Below are positions 23,863 through 32,665 of a stretch of DNA of 64,000 bases, piece by piece. Position 1 is the first letter of the stretch; each line of letters begins with the position of its first letter. Source of the DNA: Fen-1039 sp964529245 (lineage in GTDB: Bacteria > Chloroflexota > Limnocylindria > Limnocylindrales > CSP1-4); NCBI GenBank assembly GCA_964529245.1, contig CAZGUS010000001.1, positions 1-64,000 of the forward strand. Reading direction: 5' to 3'. The notes beneath the pieces are model-generated. The model worked only from the letters and a program-made list of their open reading frames with translations, had not been told where the DNA came from and made no database searches. The position numbers were made by a program, and so were the translations under genes.

Positions 23863-25080
23863 TCAGCCGTTGACCAGGCCGCTGGTGTCGACCACCTCGA
23901 AGTCGGTGCCGGTCAGGGTTTGCAGCTTGTGGAGCTGGTCGTCGTTCCAGGCGGCGTTCGGCTCGCCGCTGATGTACCAGGGAGAGCCGTTGTCGGCCAG
24001 GATCATGCCGTAGCGCTTGAGCGCGGTCAGCACGACCTGGGCCTGCGGTCCGAAGCCCGAGATGTCGACGGAGGCCTTGAGGCGGACTCGCAACCCCATG
24101 GGCGGAAGGTTGGGGCACGGGGCGGCGGTCTGGTGCCGGGCCGGGTAGATGTAGCCGCAAGTGGACGAGGCGGTGAAACGGATGGCATGGTTGATGACGC
24201 CGGACGCCACCTCGCTGTACAGGACGAGCCCCGGCAGGATCGGCAGCCCGGCTGCGTCGGCGCTCGTCCAGCCGGCGGGTCGCAGGGCGTTGGACCGCAG
24301 GTTCCAGATCGCGCCCGAACCGGCGGACCACGTCGAGCCCGACTTGCTGACGGCGTACAGCTCGTACAGCATGCACTTGCCCTTGTCGAGCAGGAGCATG
24401 TGGCGGTCCGAGCCGCCCTCGATCTTGGGGTTGGCCGGGATCGGGTAGGGACCCGGATCCGACTCGTCGGCGTAGTCGAAGCTGACCGTGTACCTGGGCG
24501 TGCCGGAGTCCACGACGTTGTAGGGGATGCCGTCGCCGATGGTGTCGAAGTCGGGGTGGAGGTAGGAGTTGAGGCCGATGGCATTGATCATGGCCGTCGA
24601 GTTGGAGGCCACCGGCAGGCTCGAGACGTCCTTGTTCCACACGTTCGAGGACGGGAAGATCGGGCACGGGAGCGTGCTCATCAGGGACGGGCCGCTCGGG
24701 ATCGACGGCGCCCTCGGGCCGCGGGCGGGACCGGTCTCCGAGGACGACGGCTGCGGCGGCGCGACCGCCGTCCGGGCCTGCGGACCAACGGCCGTGGCCA
24801 GGCTCGAACGAACCCGCGGGCCGGCGGCCGGCAGCGGGGTCGACTCGGGCGCCGGGATGCCGCCCTGGGCCGGGAGCGCGCCGTACAGGTTCGAGTCGGA
24901 GGCGCCGGAACCGTCGAGCCAGCTCGAAGAGGCGGCCGCCGTCGCGACGTCGACGTTCGAAGCGCCTCCGAGCGCGACCCCACCGGCCGCGGGCGGACCG
25001 ACCGGGACGACGACGAAGGCGGCGAGGATCAGGCCGGTGGCACCGGCCACGAGCAGCGGAAGCGGGCCGCATCGTCGCAT
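23863..25080 (-). CDS. Secreted or lipid-side protein of unknown function
   Basis: A 405-aa exported protein. Residues 1-35 form a signal peptide or anchor (RR then LLVAGATGLILAAFVVVPVG). Residues 36-130 are a Ser/Ala/Pro linker. Residues about 135-405 are a compact domain with conserved-looking motifs: CPIFPSSNVWNKDVSSLPVA, GLNSYLHPDFDTI, SDPGPYPIP, DRHMLLLDKGKCMLYELYA, RPAGWTSADAAGLPILPGL and NHAIRFTA...YIYPARH. I recall this domain as a widespread conserved bacterial protein without assigned function. Three to four cysteines (CPIF, GKCML, STCGY, PCPN) could form disulfides outside the cell. Translation begins six bases after a TAGGAT box. It is transcribed alone. Confidence 0.75.
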   Translation of the reverse strand: MRRCGPLPLLVAGATGLILAAFVVVPVGPPAAGGVALGGASNVDVATAAASSSWLDGSGASDSNLYGALPAQGGIPAPESTPLPAAGPRVRSSLATAVGPQARTAVAPPQPSSSETGPARGPRAPSIPSGPSLMSTLPCPIFPSSNVWNKDVSSLPVASNSTAMINAIGLNSYLHPDFDTIGDGIPYNVVDSGTPRYTVSFDYADESDPGPYPIPANPKIEGGSDRHMLLLDKGKCMLYELYAVSKSGSTWSAGSGAIWNLRSNALRPAGWTSADAAGLPILPGLVLYSEVASGVINHAIRFTASSTCGYIYPARHQTAAPCPNLPPMGLRVRLKASVDISGFGPQAQVVLTALKRYGMILADNGSPWYISGEPNAAWNDDQLHKLQTLTGTDFEVVDTSGLVNG

Positions 25081-25086
25081 GCGCTG

Positions 25087-25092
25087 ATCCTA
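25087..25092 (-). promoter_or_regulatory. -10 box (TAGGAT) of a probable leaderless promoter
   Basis: On the minus strand TAGGAT lies exactly six bases before the ATG at 25080 of the secreted protein gene, with no ribosome site in between. Confidence 0.55.
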
Positions 25093-25191
25093 GAGGCGCC
25101 CGGCCGCGCCCGGCAACACTTTTCGTCCCGCCGGCCGAAGCCTTGGGTACGGGCTCGGACGCCGGTTCGGGTCCGGTTGGGCGAATAGCGG

Positions 25192-25197
25192 GATAAT
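25192..25197 (+). promoter_or_regulatory. Candidate -10 box (GATAAT) of the MFS transporter gene
   Basis: GATAAT overlaps the in-frame ATG at 25196, which makes that ATG an unlikely start. Transcription from here would give a leader of about 60 nt before the ATG at 25265. Confidence 0.4.
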
Positions 25198-25264
25198 GCC
25201 GGGGTCCACCGTCCGGGCGATCGGGCTCCCATCGCGCCCTTCAGTCGAAGTCAGTCGCGAGCTC

Positions 25265-26455
25265 ATGAACGACACGCCGCGGATCCGGCCACGCGCCAAG
25301 TGGACCACGTACCTCTATCTGGCCACGTGGGGCTACATGCTCTACGGGCTCGGCAGCGCCACGCCCTATCTACGAAGCGACCTGCGGCTCAGCGCGTTCG
25401 AGGCCGGCCTGCATGCATCCGCGCTGGCCGTGGGGGTCCTGGCCGCAGGCGCGACGGCGGACGCCATCGGGCGGAGGATCGGCCCGAGTCGGTTGCTGGA
25501 CCTGTCGGTCCTCTACTTCGCCGTGGCGGCGGTGCTGATCACCGTCGCGCCAGTCGTGCCCGTGTCTCTGTTCGGCGCGTTCCTTCTGGGCCTCGGCGGC
25601 GGCACGCTGGTGACGCAGGTCAACCTCCAGCTGAGCCGGTTCGGGCAGGCCCAGAGCCGCATCCTCCTGTCCCAGGCCAACGCCGTCACGATGCTCGCGG
25701 CCGCGGGGGCGCCGATGGCGATCGGACTTGCGGCGTCGCTCGGGAACGCCTGGCGGTTAGCGATAATTGCGCCGCTTATCTGGATGGTCGCCCTGACGGC
25801 CCTTCGACCGCGCGACCCGGGGAGCGCAATCGAGGAGCACGCGCCGAAGGCCCGCCTTCCGCGGGCGTACTGGATCGCCTGGCTGCTGCTGGTCCTCGGC
25901 GTGTCGATGGAGTTCTCGTTCGTCTACTGGGGCTCCACGATGGTCATCCTCAGGACCGGCATATCCACGGCCGAGGCGACGATGCTTGCCAGCCTGTTCG
26001 TATTCGGCATGCTCGTCGTCCGAGTGGTCGCGGGCGCCGGGGCCGGGTCGGGCCGCTCGCCCCTCACGCTCCTGGTTGCGGGTATGGTCGCCGCAATAAT
26101 CGGAGCCGGGCTGACGTGGCTCTCGCCGACGCCGATCCTGTCCGGCCTGGGGCTGTTCGTGGGCGGATGCGGTGTCTCGATCCAGTGGCCGCTTGGTGTC
26201 ACGGTGGCCATGCACAGCGCCGGCGCGGCGCAGCTTCAGGCGTCCGCGCGAGCGACCTTCGGGTCCGGGCTCGCGATTCTGATAGCCCCGGCTATGCTGG
26301 GACTTGCCGGCGACGCGTTCGGCGTCACGGCGGCCTGGCCGATCATCATCGCCTTCGCCGTCTGCGACCTCGGGGTTGCCGCCGTGGCCTTCCGATTCGC
26401 CTCGGGGGCGTCCATCGGCGAATCGCCCCAGTCGAGGATCACGGCTGCCAGCTGA
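25265..26455 (+). CDS. Major facilitator superfamily transporter
   Basis: A 396-aa inner-membrane transporter with about 12 hydrophobic segments. The first helix is TTYLYLATWGYMLYGLGSATPYL. The loop after helix 2 has DAIGRRIGPSRLL near residue 70, the GxLaDRxGRR-like motif A of MFS proteins, and a second hydrophobic half starts near residue 210 (WIAWLLLVLGVSMEFSFVYWG). ATG 25265 is preferred; an in-frame ATG at 25196 overlaps a likely -10 box. Substrate cannot be deduced; no enzyme genes accompany it. A drug or small-molecule exporter is the usual default for such solitary genes. Confidence 0.88.
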   Translation: MNDTPRIRPRAKWTTYLYLATWGYMLYGLGSATPYLRSDLRLSAFEAGLHASALAVGVLAAGATADAIGRRIGPSRLLDLSVLYFAVAAVLITVAPVVPVSLFGAFLLGLGGGTLVTQVNLQLSRFGQAQSRILLSQANAVTMLAAAGAPMAIGLAASLGNAWRLAIIAPLIWMVALTALRPRDPGSAIEEHAPKARLPRAYWIAWLLLVLGVSMEFSFVYWGSTMVILRTGISTAEATMLASLFVFGMLVVRVVAGAGAGSGRSPLTLLVAGMVAAIIGAGLTWLSPTPILSGLGLFVGGCGVSIQWPLGVTVAMHSAGAAQLQASARATFGSGLAILIAPAMLGLAGDAFGVTAAWPIIIAFAVCDLGVAAVAFRFASGASIGESPQSRITAAS

Positions 26456-26692
26456 CGCAGGTGGCCCTGGATGTAGCAGTACGTTAGGGCGGCAGTTCCT
26501 GGTACCTGCGGAGTGGTGATCGCGATGGATCGCCGCCCCATGATCGCGAATGGTCGTCCGTGGCTCCCGGCAACACGCGACGGACCGCGACCTCCTGCAG
26601 GCGCGAGGCAATGGACGCGCCCGAGCAACGCGTGCCGGTCAATGGAGACTTGAGGACCCCGCCGTGCGGGCAGGCCGGCGGCAGCGGGGGCC

Positions 26693-27601
26693 ATGGAGAG
26701 CAACGTGGACGAGTCGGCGCCGCGCCGCCCGAACCGATTCCTGGTGGACCTGGCGGAGGCTATGCGTTCCGCCGCGGAGACGGCGAAGCTGGCGTCGATC
26801 GAACGCTCCAGGGCGGAGGCCAAGACATATGTCGAGGCACTCGGCGCCAACACGGCCGATGAAGTCGCCGCCATGAAGCAGGCCGCCGAAGCCGACGTCG
26901 CCACGATCCGGGAGCGCTCCAAGCCGAGAATCGAGCGAGTTCGCGCGGAGGCCGAGCAGCGGATCGGAAGGCGCCGCGAGCTTCTCGAGCGGCAGCTGGC
27001 AGATCGCGGCTCGGCCGGCGAGCTCGAGGTTGACCGCGTGCAGGCACGTGCCACCGCATTCCAGGAAGAAGTGGCGCGTTTCTTCGACCAGCTTCCCCAG
27101 GGCGCCGATCCAACCGTCTTCGCCAGGATGGCATCGCAGATGCCGGACCCGCCCGACTTCGAGAATCTGGCGAGCGAGGCGCCGGCAGCCCAGCCCGTTA
27201 CGGCAGATCGCGACCTCGAGAGCAAGCCCGCACCCGGGACCGCGGCTGCCAGAGCGCCTCTTGCGCCGGGCACGATCTCCGGCGCCGGGGCGGTCCGGGG
27301 GCGCTATTTCCCGGAGTGGTATGTCGAGGTCGAGCGGCTGCTGGAGGTTGGCGACGAGGACGGAGCCGTGTCACTGCTTCTCGACATCGCCGAAGGGACC
27401 GAGGCCGAGTCGGTCGCCGAGGATGTCGCCGTCGCGCCGAAAGCCTATGAGGAGCTGGCCGCCATCTATCGCGGTCGCGGGAATGTCGAGGCTGAGGTAC
27501 TGATCCTCGAACGCTTCGCGCGCCAGAAACGCGCCCCGGGGCCCGTGCCGGCGAAGCTCCTGGAGCGGCTGGCGTCCCTCAAGGGATCGCCCAAGCGCTA
27601 G
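26693..27601 (+). CDS. Coiled-coil protein of unknown function with TPR-like C-terminus
   Basis: A 302-aa protein. Residues about 20-125 are a continuous charged alpha-helical coiled coil (ETAKLASIERSRAEAK, then VRAEAEQRIGRRRELLERQL), reminiscent of V-ATPase stalk-type or hydrolase-associated coiled coils. Residues 130-200 are a flexible Pro/Ala stretch. Residues about 205-300 form a helical domain that looks like two TPR-type helical pairs (YFPEWYVEVERLLEVGDEDGAV, AYEELAAIYRGRGNVEAEVLILERFARQKR). No membrane segment. The ATG is preceded by a weak GGGGG site. It stands between an MFS transporter and a tRNA gene; the context gives no functional hint. Confidence 0.65.
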   Translation: MESNVDESAPRRPNRFLVDLAEAMRSAAETAKLASIERSRAEAKTYVEALGANTADEVAAMKQAAEADVATIRERSKPRIERVRAEAEQRIGRRRELLERQLADRGSAGELEVDRVQARATAFQEEVARFFDQLPQGADPTVFARMASQMPDPPDFENLASEAPAAQPVTADRDLESKPAPGTAAARAPLAPGTISGAGAVRGRYFPEWYVEVERLLEVGDEDGAVSLLLDIAEGTEAESVAEDVAVAPKAYEELAAIYRGRGNVEAEVLILERFARQKRAPGPVPAKLLERLASLKGSPKR

Positions 27602-27662
27602 GACGGACGCGCGCAGGCCGAAGCCCCGGAGGGCGTTCCCCGATCGAATGGCAGGAGGGGAG

Positions 27663-27737
27663 TGGAGCCGACACTCGGATTCGAACCGAGGACCTGTTGT
27701 TTACGAAACAACTGCTCTACCGCTGAGCTATGTCGGC
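27663..27737 (-). tRNA. tRNA-Thr (anticodon CGT), CCA encoded
   Basis: On the minus strand the cloverleaf is complete: 7-bp acceptor stem GCCGACA/TGTCGGC, D arm TAGCTCAGC-GGTAGAGCA, anticodon stem GTTGT/ACAAC with loop TTCGTAA giving anticodon CGT (Thr, codon ACG), T arm CTCGGTTCGAATCCGAG and discriminator T. The three bases that follow (27665 to 27663) read CCA, so the 3' end is gene-encoded. Such a C34 tRNA reads ACG, a frequent codon in high-GC genomes. Confidence 0.97.
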
Positions 27738-27937
27738 CGGTCGTCGCGCTCGCGGGAGCGAATCGCTCCTCGGACGCGGTCCTGACGCTTCGACTCCCCG
27801 GCGTGGCGGCGATGCCCTCGAAGTCTTGGGCTGCTGCCGAAACGCGCTCTGGGAGCCGTCGCGAGTGCCAAGTCTAGCGGGCGACGCGCCGCTACGCACG
27901 CGCAGCTCGGCCGCGCCGGTGGCGCGGTCAACTGCGG

Positions 27938-28546
27938 CTAGCGATCGCCTGCTATCCAGCCTTGCCGCTGGGCCACTCGCACCAGCGACGTCCGGCTCGT
28001 CACGTCGTAGCGGTCGAACATCCGCCGCAGCTGGCTTTCGACGGTCTTGACCCGGAGCGACAGACGCTCGGCGATCTCGGCGTTGCCGATGCCCTCGGCT
28101 ACGAGCGCGAGAATCTGGGCTTCGCGCGGGGTCGGCGGGCGGAGCGCGGTGCGCACGGCCCGCTTGACGTCGTCGGGGAAGGCCGTGCCGCCCGCAGCGA
28201 CGGTTCGCACGGCCGTGAGGATCTGCCCGATCGCGGCCATCTTGGAGAGGTAACCCCTGGCTCCGTGCTCGACCGCGGCGACGTAGTAGCTCGGGTACGA
28301 GTAGGCGCTCAGCATGATGAACGCCGGGCCCGGCGTGTGGCGGGCGAGCAGGTCCAGCCCGTCCATGGTCCCGGACAGGCGGATGTCGCACAGGACGATA
28401 TCCGGCGCTTGCGCCGCGATCAGGCGGTCGGCCGCGTCGCAGTCGCCGGCGGTCCCGACGACCGTCACGTCCGGCTCGCCGCGGAGCAGTGCGGTGAGCC
28501 CCTCGGCGATGGCCGGATGATCCTCGACGATGGCCAGACGGATCAT
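27938..28546 (-). CDS. NarL/LuxR-type response regulator
   Basis: A 202-aa two-component regulator. Receiver domain residues 1-120: VEDHPAIAEGL acidic pocket, phosphoacceptor in IVLCDIRLSGTMDGLDLL near residue 54, Ser in IMLSAYSYPSYY and Lys in RGYLSKMAAI near 103. LuxR-type helix-turn-helix at about 135-195 (TPREAQILALVAEGIGNAEIAERLSLRVKTVESQL). The ATG overlaps the stop of the kinase gene by four bases, so the CheB-CheR-kinase protein upstream is the obvious partner. Target genes are not visible; the small-protein block at 32-34 kb begins immediately on the other side of the kinase gene. Confidence 0.95.
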   Translation of the reverse strand: MIRLAIVEDHPAIAEGLTALLRGEPDVTVVGTAGDCDAADRLIAAQAPDIVLCDIRLSGTMDGLDLLARHTPGPAFIMLSAYSYPSYYVAAVEHGARGYLSKMAAIGQILTAVRTVAAGGTAFPDDVKRAVRTALRPPTPREAQILALVAEGIGNAEIAERLSLRVKTVESQLRRMFDRYDVTSRTSLVRVAQRQGWIAGDR

Positions 28547-31500
28547 TTCCGGCCCACCGCCGCGGCCGCGTGGCTGCCGCCATTTCGATTGGCCAGCGGC
28601 AGCCGAACGACGACCGTCGTGCCCGCACCGAAGGCAGAGGTGGCCTCGATCGTTCCACCGTGAGCGGTCACGATTTCACGCGCGAGGTAGAGCCCCAGGC
28701 CCAGCCCGGCCGACGGCTTGTGTCCCAGTCTCGTGTACGGCTGGAATAGCTGGGGCATGACTTCGGCGGCGATCCCCGGCCCGTGATCGCAGACCTCGAC
28801 GACAGCGAATGTGCCGGAGCGACTCATCGTCACGTCGATCTGCGGCGATGCCGCCGCGTGCTCGACGGCGTTGGCGAGCAGATTGACGAAGACCTGCCCC
28901 AGACGGCCGCGGTCCCCGAGCACCAGGATCGGAGCCCGAACCGGTGCGACTCTGATCGGCTGGGCCTTCGGCAGAGTCTCGGCGACTTCGACCGCGTTGC
29001 GCACAACGGCCACGAGATCGATCGGCGCGGTCACCAGCTCGAGGCGGCCGGCCTGGACGCGGCTCACGTCGAAGAGGCGCTCGATGAGCTCACCGACCTG
29101 CCTCGTTTGCGCGAGCGCCCGGTCGGCGTAGGTGCGCGCCTGCGGCGACGCCTCCGGGCCGAGATGCCGCTCGACAAGCTGCAGGTACCCGTGGAGGGCG
29201 GCAACCGGGGTCTTGAGCTCGTGACCGGCCGCGGCCATCAACCGCTCCAGGCTGACCCGCATAGTCCGCTCGGACAGGTCGCGGATGGCGAGGACTCCAC
29301 CCCACGTTCGGTCGCCGGCGGTGAGAGGCTCCGCCACGGCCTCGAACCAGCGCCGGGTTCCATCGGGCTGGGTAACGGCGAATTCCATGCGGAATCGCTC
29401 TCCTCGAGCGGCTCGCTGCTGCGGTCGGTCGGCGGCAGGCATCGGCAGCCCGGCGGCATCTTCCGGTTCCATCTCGGTTTCGGCGCTGCCGAAGAGCCGA
29501 TCGTACGCGTCGTTCGTGGCCACGATGTGGCCCTCGTGGTCGACGGCGACGACCGCGTCTCCGAGGCTGGCCAGGATCGAACGAAGACGATCGTGCTCCT
29601 CCTTTATCCCGAGCCGCTGCTGCTCGAGCACGATCGTCTGGGCGCTGAGCTGGTCGGTCCTAGTGGCAAGGTCCTCGTTGGCGACCCGAAGCTCCTCGAC
29701 GCTGGCGGTCAGTTCCTCGTTGAGGGTCTCGAGCTCTTCGTTGGTTGCCTGGAACTCCTCGTTGACCGTCTCCGCTTCCTCGCTGGTCGCCTGGGCATCC
29801 TCGCTGGCCAGGAGCATGGCTTCGTTTCCGGCTCGCAGCTCCGCGACCAGGGCAGTCAGCTCCTCGTTCGCGCGGAGGAGCCGCCCGTTTGTGGCGACCG
29901 CCTTGTCTAGCCGCTGCCGAGTCCGGAGGTCGCCGCGCCTCTCGCGCTCGGACCTGGTGACGTCCGTCAGTTCGACGACGACACCTTCGACGGCGCCCGC
30001 CTCGACCCGATACGGGCGGACGGCGGCCTCGACGAAGTGGGTCGTCTCGCCCGCGGCGTCCGCCGGCTCCACCTCGAAGATGGCCGTACTGGTCTTGCCC
30101 GTGAGCGCTGAATCGATGGCGGCCCTCATGGCGCTTGGCGGCAGCGCCTCGGCGAGATGGACGAAGTCCTGGTCGTAGGCCGTGCCGTGGATGCCCAGCA
30201 TCTGCCGCGCTGCGGTGTTGATCCGCAGGATGTAGTAACGCGGGTCCACGACGACGATGCCGACCGTCAGGCCCAGGAGCAGGCTGTCCGCCGAGGCCGA
30301 CGATTCCGCCACCCGTTGAGCGTCGCGGTGCGTGACCCGGATAGCCCGATCGAGGCGGGTCTCCGGTGTCCTGCGGGCGCGGAGCGCCGTTCGCAGCGGC
30401 GGGATCGCGTACTGCCCGGCCAGCCGGCGGAAGACTCGCAGCCTCGGGTCCTCGTCCTCGAACGGGTCCGGCAGGGCGGTGATCGATTCGGACGTGCCGA
30501 GCACCAGCCGGCCACCCGCCCGCAACGAGAATGCGAACGTTTCGAGGGCGACTCTCTGCATCGGCGCGGCAAAGTAGATCAGGACGTTGCGGCACAGGAT
30601 AAGATCGATCCGCGGGAAGGGCGCTCTCTCGCCGAGATCGTGCTGGCCGAAGACCATCATGTCGCGCAGGCGTTTGGAGACTTCGAAGCCGCCGTCGGAC
30701 TTGACGAGGTAGCGTTCTCGCGCCCCGGCCGGCAGGCCCTTGAGCGCCGCCATCGGGTAGATCCCGCGGCGCGCGAAGGCGATGGCGTCGCCATCGATGT
30801 CGGTCGCGAAGATCCGGATGTCGGGCCAGGGAAGCTCGTCCCCGAGTGCTTCGGCGACGATGATTGCCAGAGAATAGGCCTCTTCTCCGGTCGAACAACC
30901 CGCCGACCAGATGCGCAGCTCCCGCAGTTCGCGCCTGGCGTCCGCGATCAGCTCGGGCAGGACGCGCGTGCGCAGGTACTCGAAGAGCTTCGGATCCCGG
31001 AAGAACTCCGTGACTTTGATGAGGAGGCTGTTGACCAGGCGCGCGTACTCCTCCGGATCGGACTCCACGCAGGCTACGTAGTCGGCCAGCGTCGGACGCC
31101 CCGTGGCGTTCATACGGCCGTGCAGGCGCCTCAGGATGGTGGCCGGTTTGTAGCTTCGGAAGTCGACGCCGCTGCGTTCATGGATGAGCTCCAGGAGACC
31201 GCGAAGGTCGGCCTCGTCGTGCGCCGCAGCCGCGGGTCTGCCGGCGGCAAGGAGTTCGCACAAGACGGCGCCGATCTCATCGAGGTCCGCGGTCGCGTCG
31301 ACCAGCGAAGGCGGGATCGAGTTCGGCATCGAGGGGAACATCGCGGTCGCCGGGTTCTCGATCACCACCGCTCCACCGGCCTGCTTGACGTGCCAGGCTC
31401 CTGAGGAGCCGTCGGACCCGCTGCCGGTCAGGATCACGGCGATGAGCCCTGGACCGAACACGCGGGCTGCGCTCTCGAAGAGGACGTCGATCGAAGGCGC

Positions 31501-31818
31501 GACCGCTCCCGGTTTGGCGGCCCGGAGCCGCAGGTCGCCGTGGCTGATCTCCACCATCCGGTTCGAAGGGACGACGAAGATGACGCCGTCCTCCAGCGCC
31601 TCTCGCTCCTCGACGACGCGGACGGGCAGCGTCGCGCGGCGGGCCAGGATCTCGTGCAGATGGCTCGGGCGGCGCGGATCGAGGTGCTGCGCGATCACGA
31701 TCGGCGCGGGGAAATCCGCCGGCAGGCTTGCCACCACGCGGGAGAGCGCCTCGATCCCGCCCGCCGATGAGCCGATCACGACAAGCTGGGCTTCTGCAGA
31801 GATCGCTGATGACGCCAT
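28543..31818 (-). CDS. CheB-CheR-PAS-histidine kinase fusion protein
   Basis: A 1,091-aa cytoplasmic multidomain protein. Residues about 10-195: CheB methylesterase with Ser in VVIGSSAGGIEA, His in VIAQHLDP and Asp in LTGSGSDGSSG. About 205-470: CheR methyltransferase (VTEFFRDPKLFEYL, SAM-binding IWSAGCSTGEEAYSL, IDLILCRNVLIYF). About 500-630: PAS domain. About 635-735: Glu-rich coiled coil (EFQATNEELETLNEELTAS). About 745-860: second PAS. About 870-1090: HisKA (AAAGHELKTPVAALHGYLQ) and ATPase (GLGLGLYLAREI). ATG 31818 is chosen because the CheB domain begins there and a TACTGT box lies seven bases upstream. Such fusions act as stress or motility-independent sensors; partner is the overlapping NarL-type regulator. 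Confidence 0.94.
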   Translation of the reverse strand: MASSAISAEAQLVVIGSSAGGIEALSRVVASLPADFPAPIVIAQHLDPRRPSHLHEILARRATLPVRVVEEREALEDGVIFVVPSNRMVEISHGDLRLRAAKPGAVAPSIDVLFESAARVFGPGLIAVILTGSGSDGSSGAWHVKQAGGAVVIENPATAMFPSMPNSIPPSLVDATADLDEIGAVLCELLAAGRPAAAAHDEADLRGLLELIHERSGVDFRSYKPATILRRLHGRMNATGRPTLADYVACVESDPEEYARLVNSLLIKVTEFFRDPKLFEYLRTRVLPELIADARRELRELRIWSAGCSTGEEAYSLAIIVAEALGDELPWPDIRIFATDIDGDAIAFARRGIYPMAALKGLPAGARERYLVKSDGGFEVSKRLRDMMVFGQHDLGERAPFPRIDLILCRNVLIYFAAPMQRVALETFAFSLRAGGRLVLGTSESITALPDPFEDEDPRLRVFRRLAGQYAIPPLRTALRARRTPETRLDRAIRVTHRDAQRVAESSASADSLLLGLTVGIVVVDPRYYILRINTAARQMLGIHGTAYDQDFVHLAEALPPSAMRAAIDSALTGKTSTAIFEVEPADAAGETTHFVEAAVRPYRVEAGAVEGVVVELTDVTRSERERRGDLRTRQRLDKAVATNGRLLRANEELTALVAELRAGNEAMLLASEDAQATSEEAETVNEEFQATNEELETLNEELTASVEELRVANEDLATRTDQLSAQTIVLEQQRLGIKEEHDRLRSILASLGDAVVAVDHEGHIVATNDAYDRLFGSAETEMEPEDAAGLPMPAADRPQQRAARGERFRMEFAVTQPDGTRRWFEAVAEPLTAGDRTWGGVLAIRDLSERTMRVSLERLMAAAGHELKTPVAALHGYLQLVERHLGPEASPQARTYADRALAQTRQVGELIERLFDVSRVQAGRLELVTAPIDLVAVVRNAVEVAETLPKAQPIRVAPVRAPILVLGDRGRLGQVFVNLLANAVEHAAASPQIDVTMSRSGTFAVVEVCDHGPGIAAEVMPQLFQPYTRLGHKPSAGLGLGLYLAREIVTAHGGTIEATSAFGAGTTVVVRLPLANRNGGSHAAAAVGRK

Positions 31819-31825
31819 TGTCTTC

Positions 31826-31831
31826 ACAGTA
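31826..31831 (-). promoter_or_regulatory. -10 box (TACTGT) of a probable leaderless promoter
   Basis: On the minus strand TACTGT lies seven bases before the kinase ATG at 31818. A TTGCCT hexamer (31855 to 31850) stands 18 bp upstream as a possible -35. Confidence 0.55.
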
Positions 31832-31901
31832 TGGGTGCCGGACGGGCCCAGGCAACTCGGCGAGCCGATCGGCCCGCAGGCTACTCTGCGCCGGCAGTGC
31901 C

Positions 31902-31919
31902 GGGTTTCCATCCTCGCGA
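31902..31919 (+). promoter_or_regulatory. Shared upstream motif, copy 1
   Basis: GGGTTTCCATCCTCGCG (the base after it is A), one mismatch from copies 2 and 3. It lies about 145 nt before the gene at 32065 and also upstream of the divergent kinase gene. It is followed 11 nt later by GGGCGCGCATCG. Confidence 0.5.
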
Positions 31920-32064
31920 TCGGCGCGGCGGGCGCGCATCGTAGAGGCCCGGGCGAATAGCGCGAGTCGCCGAGACGAAACCGAGGCCCCGGGCCTGCTC
32001 ATGGGACTCATGAGCGCTCTGGCGACTCTCGCGTTGGGAGCCGGCCCGGCGCGGAGGATCTGAC

Positions 32065-32478
32065 ATGACGACGATGGAAGCCACGATCGAAACCCAGGAC
32101 GACGATCAGGAATCGTTCGAAAGCGCGCGAGCCGCGATCGATCACGCCCGCACGGGCGTAGCCAATGCCGTTGGGCATGTGCCCGAGATCGCCGGCATGG
32201 CTCGCGATCGCGCCGAGGAGGTCGCCGATCGGCTCCCGGGAGCGTTCGACCGCGTGCAGGCCGGCGCCGGCAGCACCGTGACCCGCCTCCAGACGATGCC
32301 GGATTCGGCGTTGCGGCTTCTGGCCGCCGTCTCGATCGGCCTTGGCGCAGGGCTCCGAATCGCCGGCGCACCGCGGCTGGTCACCCTGGCAGGCTTCGCA
32401 CCCGCATCGATCTTCGGCTTCGCGATCATGTCTCGCCCTCGCCGGGTCCACCTGACTTCGCACCCGACCCAGCCGTAG
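32065..32478 (+). CDS. Small membrane-associated protein, unknown
   Basis: A 137-aa protein with a GGAGG-like ribosome site seven bases before its ATG. Residues 1-85 are a charged amphipathic helix (ESFESARAAIDHARTGVANAVG, MARDRAEEVADRLPGAFDRVQ) similar in style to DUF883/YqjD-type ribosome-associated or stress proteins. Residues about 83-120 form two hydrophobic segments (SALRLLAAVSIGLGAGLRI, LVTLAGFAPASIFGFAIM). The family is not recognised with confidence. It is the first member of a run of small membrane proteins and has copy 1 of the shared upstream motif about 145 nt upstream. Confidence 0.65.
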   Translation: MTTMEATIETQDDDQESFESARAAIDHARTGVANAVGHVPEIAGMARDRAEEVADRLPGAFDRVQAGAGSTVTRLQTMPDSALRLLAAVSIGLGAGLRIAGAPRLVTLAGFAPASIFGFAIMSRPRRVHLTSHPTQP

Positions 32479-32518
32479 GCCGGAGTCACGGCTCCGCGTG
32501 GCACGGTTGGTCTTCAGC

Positions 32519-32535
32519 GGGTTTTCATCCTCGCG
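32519..32535 (+). promoter_or_regulatory. Shared upstream motif, copy 2
   Basis: GGGTTTTCATCCTCGCG, identical to copy 3, about 130 nt before the ATG at 32666. Fourteen bases later comes GGGTGCAACATCG, which resembles the element at the same spacing after copy 3. Together they look like a bipartite promoter or operator. Confidence 0.6.
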
Positions 32536-32665
32536 CGACGCCTTCGGCGGGGTGCAACATCGATTCTGCCTCGGTGGGTGAAGGGCAGAAATATCCGAAC
32601 TCGGCGAATAGTCGGCTGATGCACCACCGGCAGCTCCCGATCGGATTCTCCGGGAGGCTGTTTCC

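Noticed and set aside
25196..25264. Upstream in-frame ATG for the MFS transporter
   Set aside because: It overlaps a GATAAT -10 box, and the extra 23 residues are not conserved-looking; the ATG at 25265 lies just before the first membrane helix.
31819..31930. Extended N-terminus of the CheB-CheR-kinase from a GTG/ATG near 31911
   Set aside because: The extra residues (METRHCRRRVACGP...) do not resemble a CheB start, and the TACTGT box lies inside this stretch, seven bases before the ATG at 31818.
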